A stretch of 39,060 bases of DNA. Origin: Spirochaetales bacterium. Lineage in GTDB: Bacteria > Spirochaetota > Spirochaetia > SZUA-6 > DRHE01. Shown here piece after piece: positions 22,887-31,958 of the stretch. Position 1 is the stretch's first letter; every line of letters begins with the position of its first letter. The position numbers were made by a program, and so were the translations under genes. Where the stretch lies: positions 1 through 39,060 of the forward strand of contig JAUWZD010000038.1 in the NCBI GenBank assembly GCA_030615505.1. Direction: 5' to 3'. The notes beneath the pieces are model-generated. The model saw only the letters and a program-made list of their open reading frames with translations. It made no database searches and was not told where the DNA came from.

Positions 22887-23813
22887 ATGACTATGGAAGT
22901 TTTTATTCTCGGTACCGGAGGTATGATGCCGCTGCCGGGCAGAAGCCTGACCTCCATCCTGCTCAGAAGGGAAGGAGAGCTCCTTCTTTTCGACTGCGGG
23001 GAAGGCACCCAGGTTTCATTACGCCGGTTAAACCTCAGGTGGAAGAAAATATCAGTAATCTTTATTTCCCACACCCATGCCGACCATGTTACCGGGATTC
23101 CTGGCATCCTTATGCTGTCTTCACAGGTTGACAGAGACGATCCACTGTATATTATTGGACCTCCCCGCATTAAGGAGTACGTAGAGGCGAGCCGTAGAAT
23201 TCTGGATATGTATATTAATTATGAGATTGTAGTAAAAGAAATTTTCGATGAGACTATTGTTTATAAGGGCAGTGGGTACAAGGTGCGCTCCCTGCCTTTG
23301 AAGCATTCCAAACCCTGCATGGGATTTACCGTAGAAGAGGAAATGCGCCCGGGTATTTTTTTACCGGAGAACGCCGCTTCCTTAGGAGTGCCTCGAGGCC
23401 CCCTGTGGTCCGAGCTCCAGGCAGGCTCCTCTGTCAAATTGGATTCAGGAAGGCTTGTAAAACCCGGGGAGGTTATGGGCCCCAAAAGGAAGGGCAGAAA
23501 GTTCAGTTTTATTACGGATACCTCTTTCGTACCCGGGGTGTCTGATTTTGTGAAAGAGTCAGATCTCTTAATTTGTGAAGGTATGTTTGGTGAGGATCTT
23601 TTAGAGGATGCTAAGGATAAGAGGCATCTTACAGCCAGGCAGGCTGCAACTATCGCAAGAAATGCCTCGGTAAAGAGACTGGGCCTTATCCATTACAGTC
23701 CACGGTATACGGAGCGAGAGCTTAAAAAGCTCCTTCATCAGGCAAGGGAGCTTTTTCCGAACAGTTTTTTAACCAGGGATTTACAGACCCTGACTCTGCC
23801 GTTGCACGAATAG
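22887..23813 (+). CDS. rnz: Ribonuclease Z
   Basis: Metallo-beta-lactamase-fold tRNA 3' endonuclease of 308 residues, typical for the short bacterial form. HTHADH gives H62, H64, D66 and H67. Further motifs are FDCGEGTQ at 35-42, PLKHSKPCMGF around 137, FITDTS around 209 and the C-terminal LIHYSPRYT. The order and spacing fit RNase Z better than the MBL protein in the catabolic cluster does. An ATG two codons later is also possible; neither has a strong ribosome site. Transcribed alone or as the leader of the ABC genes 74 bases downstream. Confidence 0.93.
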   Translation: MTMEVFILGTGGMMPLPGRSLTSILLRREGELLLFDCGEGTQVSLRRLNLRWKKISVIFISHTHADHVTGIPGILMLSSQVDRDDPLYIIGPPRIKEYVEASRRILDMYINYEIVVKEIFDETIVYKGSGYKVRSLPLKHSKPCMGFTVEEEMRPGIFLPENAASLGVPRGPLWSELQAGSSVKLDSGRLVKPGEVMGPKRKGRKFSFITDTSFVPGVSDFVKESDLLICEGMFGEDLLEDAKDKRHLTARQAATIARNASVKRLGLIHYSPRYTERELKKLLHQARELFPNSFLTRDLQTLTLPLHE

Positions 23814-23821
23814 AAGCGGTC

Positions 23822-23850
23822 TTGACCCTGAAACGTGTTCTTATTATTTT
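23822..23850 (+). promoter_or_regulatory. Candidate promoter of the GldA-type ABC operon
   Basis: TTGACC (23822-23827), 17 bases and TATTTT (23845-23850) lie within the short gap after rnz, 38 bases before the ATPase ATG. An A/T-rich ATATAATAAA follows directly. Confidence 0.4.
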
Positions 23851-23887
23851 ATATAATAAATTTATGAGCCTGTATTGGAGTCTGTGA

Positions 23888-24850
23888 ATGATCGAGGTAG
23901 ATAAGTTAGGTAAGCATTACGGATCTTTAGAAGCCGTTAGAAACGTTTCTTTTGAAATTGACGACGGAGAGGTTGTCGGCCTCCTTGGACCCAATGGGGC
24001 GGGTAAAACCACTATTCTGAGGATTCTTACCTGTTATATCTTTCCAAGTTATGGAACTGCCCGGGTTAATGGTTATGATATATTTGATCAAGCCCTGGAG
24101 ATTAAAAAATCTGTAGGCTATCTCCCTGAGAATGCGCCATTGTACACGGATCTGAACGTGATGGAATACCTGGATTTTATCGCAGAGTCACGCTCATTGA
24201 CCGGGAATACTAAAAGTGAGCGAATTGAGTGGATTATTGAGGAATGCGAGCTGAATGACGTTGTCTACAGGAGCATAGATAAAATTTCCAGGGGGTTCAG
24301 GCAGAGAACGGCACTGGCTCAGGCTATTATTCATAACCCGGAGATCCTGATCCTTGATGAGCCTACTACCGGTCTTGATCCCAATCAGATCATAGAGATT
24401 AGAGAGCTCATAAAACGCCTGGGCAAGAAAAAAACCGTTATTCTCTCTACTCATATCCTGCAGGAAGTTGAAGCCACCTGCCGCAGGGTATTGATACTGA
24501 ACGAGGGTGAGATTGTTGCCAGGGGCACAAGCGAAGAGATCTGGCGGGAGATGAAGGGGGAGACAATCTTAAGCCTGACCTTAATAGCGGCTTCATCACA
24601 GGACAAACTTCCGGTTACAGATTCTTTAAGTGGACTTGAAGGGATCAAGGAAATTATTGAGACTTCAAAGCTCGCTAAGAACAGATTAGCCTTAAAGCTA
24701 TCCCTGGATCCTGAGGCCGATGCGGAAGAGGCCATATTCGACTGGGCTGTTGAAAGAGGATACAAGATAATATCGATGATTCCTAAAGCTTTCAGCTTAG
24801 AGGATATCTTTATCAAATTGACCCGGGAGGGAGGTGAAAATGCCGGCTAG
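23888..24850 (+). CDS. ABC transporter ATP-binding protein, GldA-like
   Basis: ATPase of 320 residues. Walker A GPNGAGKT is at 34-41, Walker B LILDEP at 154-159, and STHI at about 191-194 carries the switch histidine. The signature loop is KISRGFRQR at 132-140, a variant of LSGGQ that is common in this subgroup. A C-terminal extension of about 100 residues ends in KAFSLEDIFIKLT, typical of ABC-2 exporters. GGAG lies seven bases before ATG. It is the first of four tightly packed genes with permease, GldG and DUF4340 partners, so it should energise that envelope complex. Confidence 0.95.
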   Translation: MIEVDKLGKHYGSLEAVRNVSFEIDDGEVVGLLGPNGAGKTTILRILTCYIFPSYGTARVNGYDIFDQALEIKKSVGYLPENAPLYTDLNVMEYLDFIAESRSLTGNTKSERIEWIIEECELNDVVYRSIDKISRGFRQRTALAQAIIHNPEILILDEPTTGLDPNQIIEIRELIKRLGKKKTVILSTHILQEVEATCRRVLILNEGEIVARGTSEEIWREMKGETILSLTLIAASSQDKLPVTDSLSGLEGIKEIIETSKLAKNRLALKLSLDPEADAEEAIFDWAVERGYKIISMIPKAFSLEDIFIKLTREGGENAG

Positions 24851-25565
24851 TATTCGTCCGATTGTTCAGAAAGAGCTCAAATCCTATTTCAATTCACCAA
24901 TAGCCTACATCGTTATTGTCACTTTCCTGATGTTTTCCTCCATCTGGCTTTTTTATCTGCAGCAGTTCTTCGTCATGAATGTCGCCTCCATGAGGGTTTT
25001 CTTCAGTATAATTCCTATTGTTTTTATTATAATAATGCCGGCAATTACCATGAGGGGTTGGGCTGAAGAGAAAAAGCTAGGCACCATGGAAGTGCTGATC
25101 ACTCTTCCCTACCGGGAAAGCACTTTAGTCATAGGTAAGTTCCTGGCCGGCTTCTGCCTGCTCCTGATAATGAGCCTCCTGACCTTACCCTTACCCCTCC
25201 TTTTAAGCAGATTCGGAAACTTCGACTGGGGTGAAATCTTAAGTCAGTATCTGGGAGTTTTACTGATCGGCGCAGCAGGCATATCGATCGGGCTCTTTGT
25301 TTCTTCTTTTGCAACCAATCAGATAAGCGCATTTCTTTTAAGCTTCTTTGTGCTCCTCATTTTTACATTAATCTCCCGGGTCAGTTTTATATTTATTTTA
25401 CCGCCGTGGGCAGCAGGCTTTTTTAATTATCTTTCCCTGGGCTTTCATTTCTCCAGTTTTCAGAAGGGTCTGATCGACACAAGGGATCTCTTCTATTATC
25501 TGATCGTTATCGGACTTTTTATCTATATGAACATTAAAGCTTTAATCTTTATGAAATGGTCCTAA
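24840..25565 (+). CDS. ABC-2 type permease, GldF-like
   Basis: Inner-membrane protein of 241 residues with about six hydrophobic segments. It starts at the ATG at 24840, six bases after a strong GGGAGG, and overlaps the end of the ATPase gene by eleven bases. PIVQKELKSYFNSPIAYIV at the N-terminus and MRGWAEEKKLGTMEVLITLPY in the second cytoplasmic loop are hallmarks of the ABC-2/GldF group. It would pair with the upstream ATPase and the GldG and DUF4340 proteins downstream. The transported substrate of such sets in non-gliding bacteria is unknown. Confidence 0.92.
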   Translation: MPASIRPIVQKELKSYFNSPIAYIVIVTFLMFSSIWLFYLQQFFVMNVASMRVFFSIIPIVFIIIMPAITMRGWAEEKKLGTMEVLITLPYRESTLVIGKFLAGFCLLLIMSLLTLPLPLLLSRFGNFDWGEILSQYLGVLLIGAAGISIGLFVSSFATNQISAFLLSFFVLLIFTLISRVSFIFILPPWAAGFFNYLSLGFHFSSFQKGLIDTRDLFYYLIVIGLFIYMNIKALIFMKWS

Positions 25566-25576
25566 GGAAGTAAGGA

Positions 25577-27178
25577 ATGGTTAAGAAGAAAGCGGAAATT
25601 CTTATTTCTATTATGGTAGTTGCCATTGCGGTCTTTTTAAGTCTGAATACAAACCGCTTTTTTTACAGGATTGACCTGACTGAGAATAAAATCTATTCGA
25701 TCTCCAGGGTTTCCAGAATGCTTTTTCAGGAAATTCCCGATCAGGTGTATATCACATACTATATTTCAGACAAATTGAAATCCCTCTATAATTTCCCCTC
25801 TCAGATAGAAGATCTCTTAAATGAGTATGCTGCCTATTCCAGGGGGAAGATAAAAGTCGCCATCCAGGATCCGGTAAAGACAGGGGATATTTCCCGTGCC
25901 GAAGCTTTAGGCGTCTATCCCCAGCAGATTGAAGTGGTTGAAAGAGATGAACGGAGTTATGCAAAAGTCTACTCAGGTATTGTTATTCAATACCTGGACC
26001 GTCATGAGACGATCCCCGTGGCAGCCAGGCCGGAGTCTTTGGAGTATGATCTGACCTCGAGGATACGTAAAATAGTGATTAATGAAGAGCGAGTAATAGG
26101 CATTCTGCTGGGCGATGATGATAAAAACTTCAGAAAGGATTTCGGAAGGCTTAAGGCGGATCTCTCTTCGGATTTTACTGTAAGAGAGTTAGAGAGAGGG
26201 AAAGATATACCGGATGATGTATCAATACTGTTCGTATTCGGAAATAAAGACTTAGATGAGTTTGATCTGTTCCCCATCGATCAATTTATTATGAAGGGAG
26301 GCAGGGCTCTCTTTGCAGTTGAAGGAGTGCAGATTGATTTTTATAGGGGTCTGGCCGCCAGTAAAATGGAAGAATCTCCCCTTTTAGATATGCTAAAGAC
26401 TTACGGCGTTGAGGTGAAGCGGGAATTAGTTTTGGATAAATACTGCCAGAACTTCCGCATCCCCAGACAGATATTCGGTCAGATCATGTGGGAGATACTA
26501 AATAAATATCCTTACTGGATAACTGTAGCCGGGCAGTTTGTAAACATGGACAATCCCATTACCGCCAGGTTTTCAGGTCTCGATCTCTATTGGGCAAGCC
26601 CCCTTAAGCTGATTGAATATGAGAATGTAACAGGCCAGTGGCTCATTCGCACAACTCCGGAAGCCTGGACCGTAAAAGAGCGATTTGAAACTAACCCCGA
26701 GCGGGCGGGAATACTGCTTATGATGGACCATGAGACTTCAGGGCAGTATATCCTGGCTGCAGGCTTGAGCGGTATATTCTCAAGCTTCTTTGTCAATAAA
26801 CAGATTCCAGGCCGTGCGGGAGAAGAGATGGGTTGGAATGAGATTATTCCTAAAAGTTCAGACGCGCGTCTCATTATAATCGGAGATGCGGATTTTGCCA
26901 GTGATATTTATCAGTATACAGATGCTGTTTATAACATGAGCTTTGTGAGCAACTCTGCCGAATGGTTGAGTAACTCTGAAGATCTGCTTGAGATAAAGAC
27001 AAAAGTTTCCAAGGATATGAGGCTCAATAAGATCCAGGAACCTGAGAGAAGAGCAAGATCCGCTCTCTTTACCCAGTTATTCAATCTAGTGTTTATTCCC
27101 ATGCTGGTTATTATTTTCGGGCTGGTAAGGTTTTTTTACAGGCGAAAGAAGAGCGTATATTACGGGCTGGAGGAATAG
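25577..27178 (+). CDS. GldG-family ABC transporter accessory protein
   Basis: Membrane-anchored protein of 533 residues. An N-terminal segment at about 9-25 and a C-terminal one near 505-522 (FNLVFIPMLVIIFGLV) bracket a large extracytoplasmic domain. After the first helix comes NTNRFFYRIDLTENKIYSIS, the characteristic opening of GldG/ABC_transp_aux proteins, and later GGRALFAVEGVQ and SDARLIIIGDADFASD, matching the family's Rossmann-like DUF. It lies 11 bases after the permease gene and joins directly to DUF4340. Named after the gliding apparatus of Bacteroidota, but in spirochaetes it must serve another envelope process. Confidence 0.9.
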   Translation: MVKKKAEILISIMVVAIAVFLSLNTNRFFYRIDLTENKIYSISRVSRMLFQEIPDQVYITYYISDKLKSLYNFPSQIEDLLNEYAAYSRGKIKVAIQDPVKTGDISRAEALGVYPQQIEVVERDERSYAKVYSGIVIQYLDRHETIPVAARPESLEYDLTSRIRKIVINEERVIGILLGDDDKNFRKDFGRLKADLSSDFTVRELERGKDIPDDVSILFVFGNKDLDEFDLFPIDQFIMKGGRALFAVEGVQIDFYRGLAASKMEESPLLDMLKTYGVEVKRELVLDKYCQNFRIPRQIFGQIMWEILNKYPYWITVAGQFVNMDNPITARFSGLDLYWASPLKLIEYENVTGQWLIRTTPEAWTVKERFETNPERAGILLMMDHETSGQYILAAGLSGIFSSFFVNKQIPGRAGEEMGWNEIIPKSSDARLIIIGDADFASDIYQYTDAVYNMSFVSNSAEWLSNSEDLLEIKTKVSKDMRLNKIQEPERRARSALFTQLFNLVFIPMLVIIFGLVRFFYRRKKSVYYGLEE

Positions 27179-28195
27179 ATGAGTTTTAATTTAAAATTTG
27201 AAAAAAAGATCCTGCTCTTAAGCATCATTCTATCTGTCTTAATTATTATATATATATTAGGGATTATTTTTTCACCTGCCAGCATTCGCAGGCGTGAGGC
27301 GGAAACCCAGCTTTTCCCAATATTAAACAAGGATAGAATCAGTGAGATTAAGATATCCGATCCGGAAGACAGTGTGACACTTAAGAAAACGGATAATGCA
27401 TGGACCATACTTATTGGCGGCATTTATTTCCCAGCCTCTGATTCTAGAATCGAAGCCCTGCTTAAGCACCTTATTTCACTTAAGAGAAATAAAGTATTAT
27501 CTGTCAATCCGGATACATGGAAGGATTTTGATGTTGCCGGGGATACTGGTCAGAGGATATTATTGTTTGATAAATCTGAAAATAAAATTGTAGATCTTGT
27601 GGTAGGCAAAGCAGGTCTAGGCGGCAAGGGCAGATACGTCCGGATTGAGGGAACTGAAGAAGTCATACAGGTTGATAAATTCTTTTACAGCTATTTGAAC
27701 ACTGATAAGAAGTATTGGTCCCATCTTAAACTGTTCCCTTCCGATTTTGAGGGCAGAGACTTTATTTCCATAACTGTTCGCAGCCATATTTCATTAAATG
27801 AGGATAATGCAGCATCATCCCCACTGGATTACACCCTGGTCATGAGAGAGGGAGGTGAGAATTTAGCCTGGAAGGTTGAAGGCCGGGAAAACATGGTCCT
27901 CTCCAACAAAAAGGTGGACAGAATGGCAAATTCCCTGGCGAATTTTGAGGGTATAGAATTCGCTGCAGGTATCTCTGAGCAAGCTGCCGGCTTTTTTAGC
28001 CCTTCCGCTGTGATACTCTTTACGACAGTTGATGACAGGACTTACAGGCTCCTTATTGGGAACAGGGCTCCCGAGGCGGATCAGTTCTATGTGAAGCTGG
28101 AGGGTCAGACCTACAGCTACCTGGCCGCGGAATGGCGCATTAAAGAGATAATTAAGCCTCTTGAGGAATTACTTGAGGACCTTGAGAACGAGTAA
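27179..28195 (+). CDS. DUF4340 domain-containing membrane-anchored protein
   Basis: Protein of 338 residues with one N-terminal membrane segment (about 11-31, LLLSIILSVLIIIYILGIIF) and a long extracytoplasmic part. Two repeats of a beta-rich module are suggested by ISEIKISDPEDSVTLKKTDNAW and WTILIGGIYFPASDSRIEAL early and by WKVEGRENMVLSNKKVDRM later, typical of DUF4340. Its ATG follows the GldG stop with no gap. These proteins nearly always accompany GldG-type transporters and are thought to be part of the same complex. Function unknown. Confidence 0.88.
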   Translation: MSFNLKFEKKILLLSIILSVLIIIYILGIIFSPASIRRREAETQLFPILNKDRISEIKISDPEDSVTLKKTDNAWTILIGGIYFPASDSRIEALLKHLISLKRNKVLSVNPDTWKDFDVAGDTGQRILLFDKSENKIVDLVVGKAGLGGKGRYVRIEGTEEVIQVDKFFYSYLNTDKKYWSHLKLFPSDFEGRDFISITVRSHISLNEDNAASSPLDYTLVMREGGENLAWKVEGRENMVLSNKKVDRMANSLANFEGIEFAAGISEQAAGFFSPSAVILFTTVDDRTYRLLIGNRAPEADQFYVKLEGQTYSYLAAEWRIKEIIKPLEELLEDLENE

Positions 28196-28204
28196 TAGGG
28201 ATTT

Positions 28205-29377
28205 TTAGCCCTTTATAGAGGTAAGTACTCTGCGGAATTTTTCAGGATCAGCTCTGAAAGCGATTATCTGGTTTCCCCCTGCCTTAATCGCCTGTTCTAA
28301 TGATTTCTTAGTTTCAATTAACAGTCTCTGCTCACTGATGAGTCGACCATTGCGAGCGCTCAAGCCGATGGAAACTGTAATACGTCGGCCGCCCCAGAAA
28401 GAAGACTCAACCCGCCTTTTAAAGCCTTTGGCATCCGCTATAGCCTTCTCGAGACTCCTATCCGGCAGGATAACAGCAAAGGCATCTGTGCCGTATTCGA
28501 AGGCCAGATCCTTAAATGGAAAACTTGCAATGACAAGCCTGCTCATCTGGTTGTATGTATCTTTTTGTGCGGGACTTAAGCCTGTATCCAGGGTAATAAA
28601 AACTAAAGACAGGTCCTGATCAAAAGAGGCGGCTCGCTCCAGTTCAAAGCGTAATCGTTGCTCAAGATGCTCTTTCCAGCCAAGTCCTGTTTCCGGAGAG
28701 GTCAGGCTCCTGCCTGGTTGTGCTGTATCTGCTTTCTGGCTACTTTTTACAGGCTTTTGATGAACAGGTGTATAAGAGGGGTGAAAATGCTTAACAGGCC
28801 CAGGTTTTTTGCTTATAGTGGCAAAGAGCAGTGTCATAATGGTGAGAACGAAAAAGATAAGCAGAAGGCATAAAATCTCTTTAAGAATAGGATACAGATC
28901 CGTTTTACCAATCAGCTCAAACAGGCCGTCAATATGGAGATCCCTATCGATTCCCGGGGCAAAAAAAGAAGAAATTTTAGTTTGGTGAATTGAATTGAGC
29001 TTATATTCAGGTTTACCCTTCCATGCTTCACCCACCCCCGGGCGATCAAGATCCTCAATTAACGGGCTTAAGAGATAATATTTACTACTTGTCAAGAGAT
29101 ACAGTATTCCCTTTTCTTTAGAATATATGGAGAGGAGAAGTATCTTATCCATATTTAAAAAATTTCTCTTTATTTTCTGCTTGAATATTTCAGAATCAAA
29201 TTCCCCCTCAGCCAGATACGTTGACAGGGCTGAGATTTTTATTTTTTCAAAACTGCTGTGGATAGCGGTAAGATTTTGGTTTATGCATGTGCTTAGTCTG
29301 TATACTATCAGGGTAACGAGTATGATTAAAAAGACAATACTGATACTATAATACACAGTGAGAACTTTTTTACTCAT
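28205..29377 (-). CDS. Membrane protein with degenerate GGDEF domain
   Basis: Protein of 390 residues. Membrane segments at about 9-27 and 166-187 enclose an extracytoplasmic sensor of roughly 135 residues, followed by a basic, proline-rich linker. From about 235 a diguanylate-cyclase fold is seen (RLRFELERAASFDQDLSLVF and RRITVSIGLSARNG), but the active loop reads YGTDAF at 295-300 where GGDEF/GGEEF is required, so cyclase activity is unlikely. An RxxD inhibitory site is not apparent. It may bind GTP or act as a structural sensor. Convergent with DUF4340 (nine bases between stops) and divergent from the Memo gene. Confidence 0.82.
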   Translation of the reverse strand: MSKKVLTVYYSISIVFLIILVTLIVYRLSTCINQNLTAIHSSFEKIKISALSTYLAEGEFDSEIFKQKIKRNFLNMDKILLLSIYSKEKGILYLLTSSKYYLLSPLIEDLDRPGVGEAWKGKPEYKLNSIHQTKISSFFAPGIDRDLHIDGLFELIGKTDLYPILKEILCLLLIFFVLTIMTLLFATISKKPGPVKHFHPSYTPVHQKPVKSSQKADTAQPGRSLTSPETGLGWKEHLEQRLRFELERAASFDQDLSLVFITLDTGLSPAQKDTYNQMSRLVIASFPFKDLAFEYGTDAFAVILPDRSLEKAIADAKGFKRRVESSFWGGRRITVSIGLSARNGRLISEQRLLIETKKSLEQAIKAGGNQIIAFRADPEKFRRVLTSIKG

Positions 29378-29401
29378 ACTAGTATTATTATAGGCAGAAA
29401 C

Positions 29402-29431
29402 TGGAGATTATGTATACTTTTTTCGTATAAT
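29402..29431 (+). promoter_or_regulatory. Candidate promoter of the Memo-family gene
   Basis: A consensus TATAAT lies at 29426-29431, 18 bases after a weak TGGAGA at 29402-29407, and about 19 bases ahead of the ATG. Confidence 0.4.
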
Positions 29432-29449
29432 ATTCATATGGAGGGTAAC

Positions 29450-30316
29450 ATGAAAATTCGACATAGGAGCTTGCCTGCGGGCTGGTACCCCGCTACGGAG
29501 TCCCAGACCTCCGCTCAAATAGAAGAGCTTATTAAAAGCTTAAGTAAATATTCCGGGGAATCTGAAGCCCAGGCTGTGCCTGAATCCAGTGCTGGTATTG
29601 TACCTCATGCAGGTTGGTCTTTTTCAGGGAAAATTGCGCTTCAGGTAATCCGGAGGATACCCCCGGATACTAAAACCATTGTGGTGACCGGCGGGCATCT
29701 GGCTCCAAGGGATAAGATACTGGCCGCGTTTGAGGAGGGTTATGAAACCCCCCTGGGGGTACTAAAGGCGGATCTTGATCTGCTTGAGTATCTTAAGACC
29801 AAAGTGAGTTTGCTTGAGGACCGGTTTGAGGATAATACGGTAGAGGTACAGCTTCCCCTGATCAAATATTTTTTTCCCGAAACGAGGGTGTTGGGCTTAA
29901 GGGTTTCACCAACGGAAGAGTCGATTCATCTGGGTCAAATTTTGGCAGAAGCGCAAAAATCTCTTGGTAGAAGCATTGCTGTAGTAGGTTCCACAGATCT
30001 CACCCATTATGGCCTGAACTACGGATTCAGTCCTAAGGGATCAGGGAAGGGAGCGGTGAAATGGGTGAAAGAAATTAATGATAAAAGAATCATAGAGTCC
30101 CTCATTAATATGAATCTTCATCAAGCCCTGGAACGGGGGGTTAAAGAGAAATCGGCCTGTTCAGTGGGCGGTGCTGTGGCAGCAACAAGTTTTGCCTCAA
30201 AAAGGGGAATATCCAGAGGTGAGCTTCTCCATTACACAACCAGCTACGATATTTATCCGAATGTATCTTTTGTAGGGTATGCCGGAATTATTTTTCCAGA
30301 TATCGAGCGGCAATAG
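29450..30316 (+). CDS. Memo-family protein (AmmeMemoRadiSam system protein B-like)
   Basis: Protein of 288 residues of the MEMO1/AmmeMemoRadiSam B family. The metal-binding start is VPHAGWSFSG at 51-60 with H53; further conserved parts are VVTGGHLAP around 80 and VGSTDLTHYG around 183, whose Asp and His face the same metal. The C-terminal YDIYPNVSFVGYAG is also typical. I use the ATG at 29450, whose GGAGGG lies six to eleven bases upstream; an ATG at 29438 would put that site inside the gene. The usual partners (AMMECR1-like and radical SAM proteins) are not in this window. It ends 29 bases inside the convergent DUF115 gene. Confidence 0.9.
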   Translation: MKIRHRSLPAGWYPATESQTSAQIEELIKSLSKYSGESEAQAVPESSAGIVPHAGWSFSGKIALQVIRRIPPDTKTIVVTGGHLAPRDKILAAFEEGYETPLGVLKADLDLLEYLKTKVSLLEDRFEDNTVEVQLPLIKYFFPETRVLGLRVSPTEESIHLGQILAEAQKSLGRSIAVVGSTDLTHYGLNYGFSPKGSGKGAVKWVKEINDKRIIESLINMNLHQALERGVKEKSACSVGGAVAATSFASKRGISRGELLHYTTSYDIYPNVSFVGYAGIIFPDIERQ

Positions 30317-31958
30317 AAACGGCCCAATCTCTGACTCTTTCCAGGATTTCCGTTCCCTTAATGTTTCCCCCCGTGCTCTCCTTTAAGGCTGCAGCGGCGG
30401 GATACTGCGTTATCCAGAGAGTCTGTTCCTGTTCAGATAAGCTGTTGAAATACTCAACTAAAGGATAATAGGGTGTGGGAAGAGATTTAAGACCTTCAAG
30501 ATAGTTTTTTAAGAATTTTCTCCACTCCGACCCTGGGGCTCCGGCCGACAGAATTCCGGCTATGATGCTGCTTTTCCGGGGTTCAGAAGCTATCTTCTGA
30601 GTTAAATTCAGAGGTACGCCTTTTCCCGGCAGAGGAATGATTTGAACGCTGCTGTTTATTAAATAATTTTCCAGCCTCTCTTTATAGCTGATCATGGGCA
30701 GCGTAGTGTAGCGCAGGGAGCCTTGAACGCGTTCTTTGATAATGGAGTTGTTTTTAAGGATAAAAGAAAAGAATAGAGATTCCAGGGTCTGCATGCGGTT
30801 CTCCATGGATCGGAAGAGGGGATAAATATATGTCCCTCGGCAGTAAGATTTCCCCTCAGGAAAGGAGAAATCCGCACCCAGAAGGTAGACTTTTTTTGCG
30901 CCAAGAAATTGAGCTAATGAAATGGCAGCGTGGGAAACATTGCCACCTGAGGTATCAATGGTAGGAAATCTTCTCCAATTGGATGCCACATACTGAGAAA
31001 ATGGATGGCCGCTGGAAAAGAAAATGGTTTTATCCGTCAGCCTTGTAATGACCGGAGGAGATGCAAGATCTAAAACCAGGGGAATGTCTTCAGGAATTCC
31101 CTGAAGGAAATGATGATAGCTGATCTGCTGGCAGTCGATTGAGATGACTAAATCGGGCTTAATACCGTACTGCAAGAGGGCGGGAAGAGAAGTATCCGAG
31201 GCGATAATAAAGCCCTTTTCTTTCAAGGAACGTAACCGGTCGATCTGAAGTTCTAAGGAGGGACCTGCACCGATAACAATAGCCTCACGCACGGGCTTAA
31301 GAGATACGGTCGATTTTTGAGCAGTGGATAAATTGGCCAGGGTGTTCACAAACCATTTTTTCCCGAATTTGGCCTGTACGGTGTAATCATCCGCAATCTT
31401 ACCTATTACTGATTTAATTGATGAGAAAAAATCCTGAAAATATTCTTTATTAGATTCGAAAACCGATCTCAGTGGGATTGTCTCCAAATCACCATCAATC
31501 GCCGGTAAATAATCGGAAAGCAGAAATTCACTGAGAGAATCCGGATCTCTGTCTATATGGATGTGAACCCTGGAGTCCAGAAGAATCGATCTCAAATCGA
31601 TTCTTTCAAGTACAGCTCGGAATATGGCCGGATCGCTGTCAACGAGTAGAATTTTTGATACTTCCTGATTCTCTAAGAATGGAGTAATATGAAAGCCCCC
31701 GCCGATACCAAGGAATACTAAATACCCTTTCCCCTTAAATAATTTTTTGAAACGTCTGCCTTCTTTCTCCGGATCCACAGTTGAATGGAATGGTATGGAT
31801 CTCTGGTCGCTCACATGTGCCGGTACGAGCAGACCTGATTGAGTGGGGATAAATGTTATATCCCTGCTCGACTTAATCCTGCTTAAATGTATGCACAGTT
31901 CGGGATCACGTACCGAAAGAGCAAGTAAATTCCGTTCAAGAATTGAGATTTCTGTCAT
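30288..31958 (-). CDS. MptE-like / DUF115 (MAF_flag10) protein A
   Basis: Protein of 556 residues with the domain annotated DUF115, MAF_flag10 or 6-hydroxymethylpterin diphosphokinase MptE-like. A nucleotide-fold N-terminal part has VFLGIGGGFHITPFLE near 81-96 and LLVDSDPAIF. The main domain begins IVIGAGPSLE (227-236), followed by PDLVISIDCQQISYHHF, SGGNVSHAAISLAQFLGA and LLGADFSF. In Campylobacter and relatives Maf proteins glycosylate flagellin; in spirochaetes the role is not established. It is the last gene of a four-gene operon, overlapping its paralogue by 23 bases. Confidence 0.83.
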   Translation of the reverse strand: MTEISILERNLLALSVRDPELCIHLSRIKSSRDITFIPTQSGLLVPAHVSDQRSIPFHSTVDPEKEGRRFKKLFKGKGYLVFLGIGGGFHITPFLENQEVSKILLVDSDPAIFRAVLERIDLRSILLDSRVHIHIDRDPDSLSEFLLSDYLPAIDGDLETIPLRSVFESNKEYFQDFFSSIKSVIGKIADDYTVQAKFGKKWFVNTLANLSTAQKSTVSLKPVREAIVIGAGPSLELQIDRLRSLKEKGFIIASDTSLPALLQYGIKPDLVISIDCQQISYHHFLQGIPEDIPLVLDLASPPVITRLTDKTIFFSSGHPFSQYVASNWRRFPTIDTSGGNVSHAAISLAQFLGAKKVYLLGADFSFPEGKSYCRGTYIYPLFRSMENRMQTLESLFFSFILKNNSIIKERVQGSLRYTTLPMISYKERLENYLINSSVQIIPLPGKGVPLNLTQKIASEPRKSSIIAGILSAGAPGSEWRKFLKNYLEGLKSLPTPYYPLVEYFNSLSEQEQTLWITQYPAAAALKESTGGNIKGTEILERVRDWAVSIAARYLEK

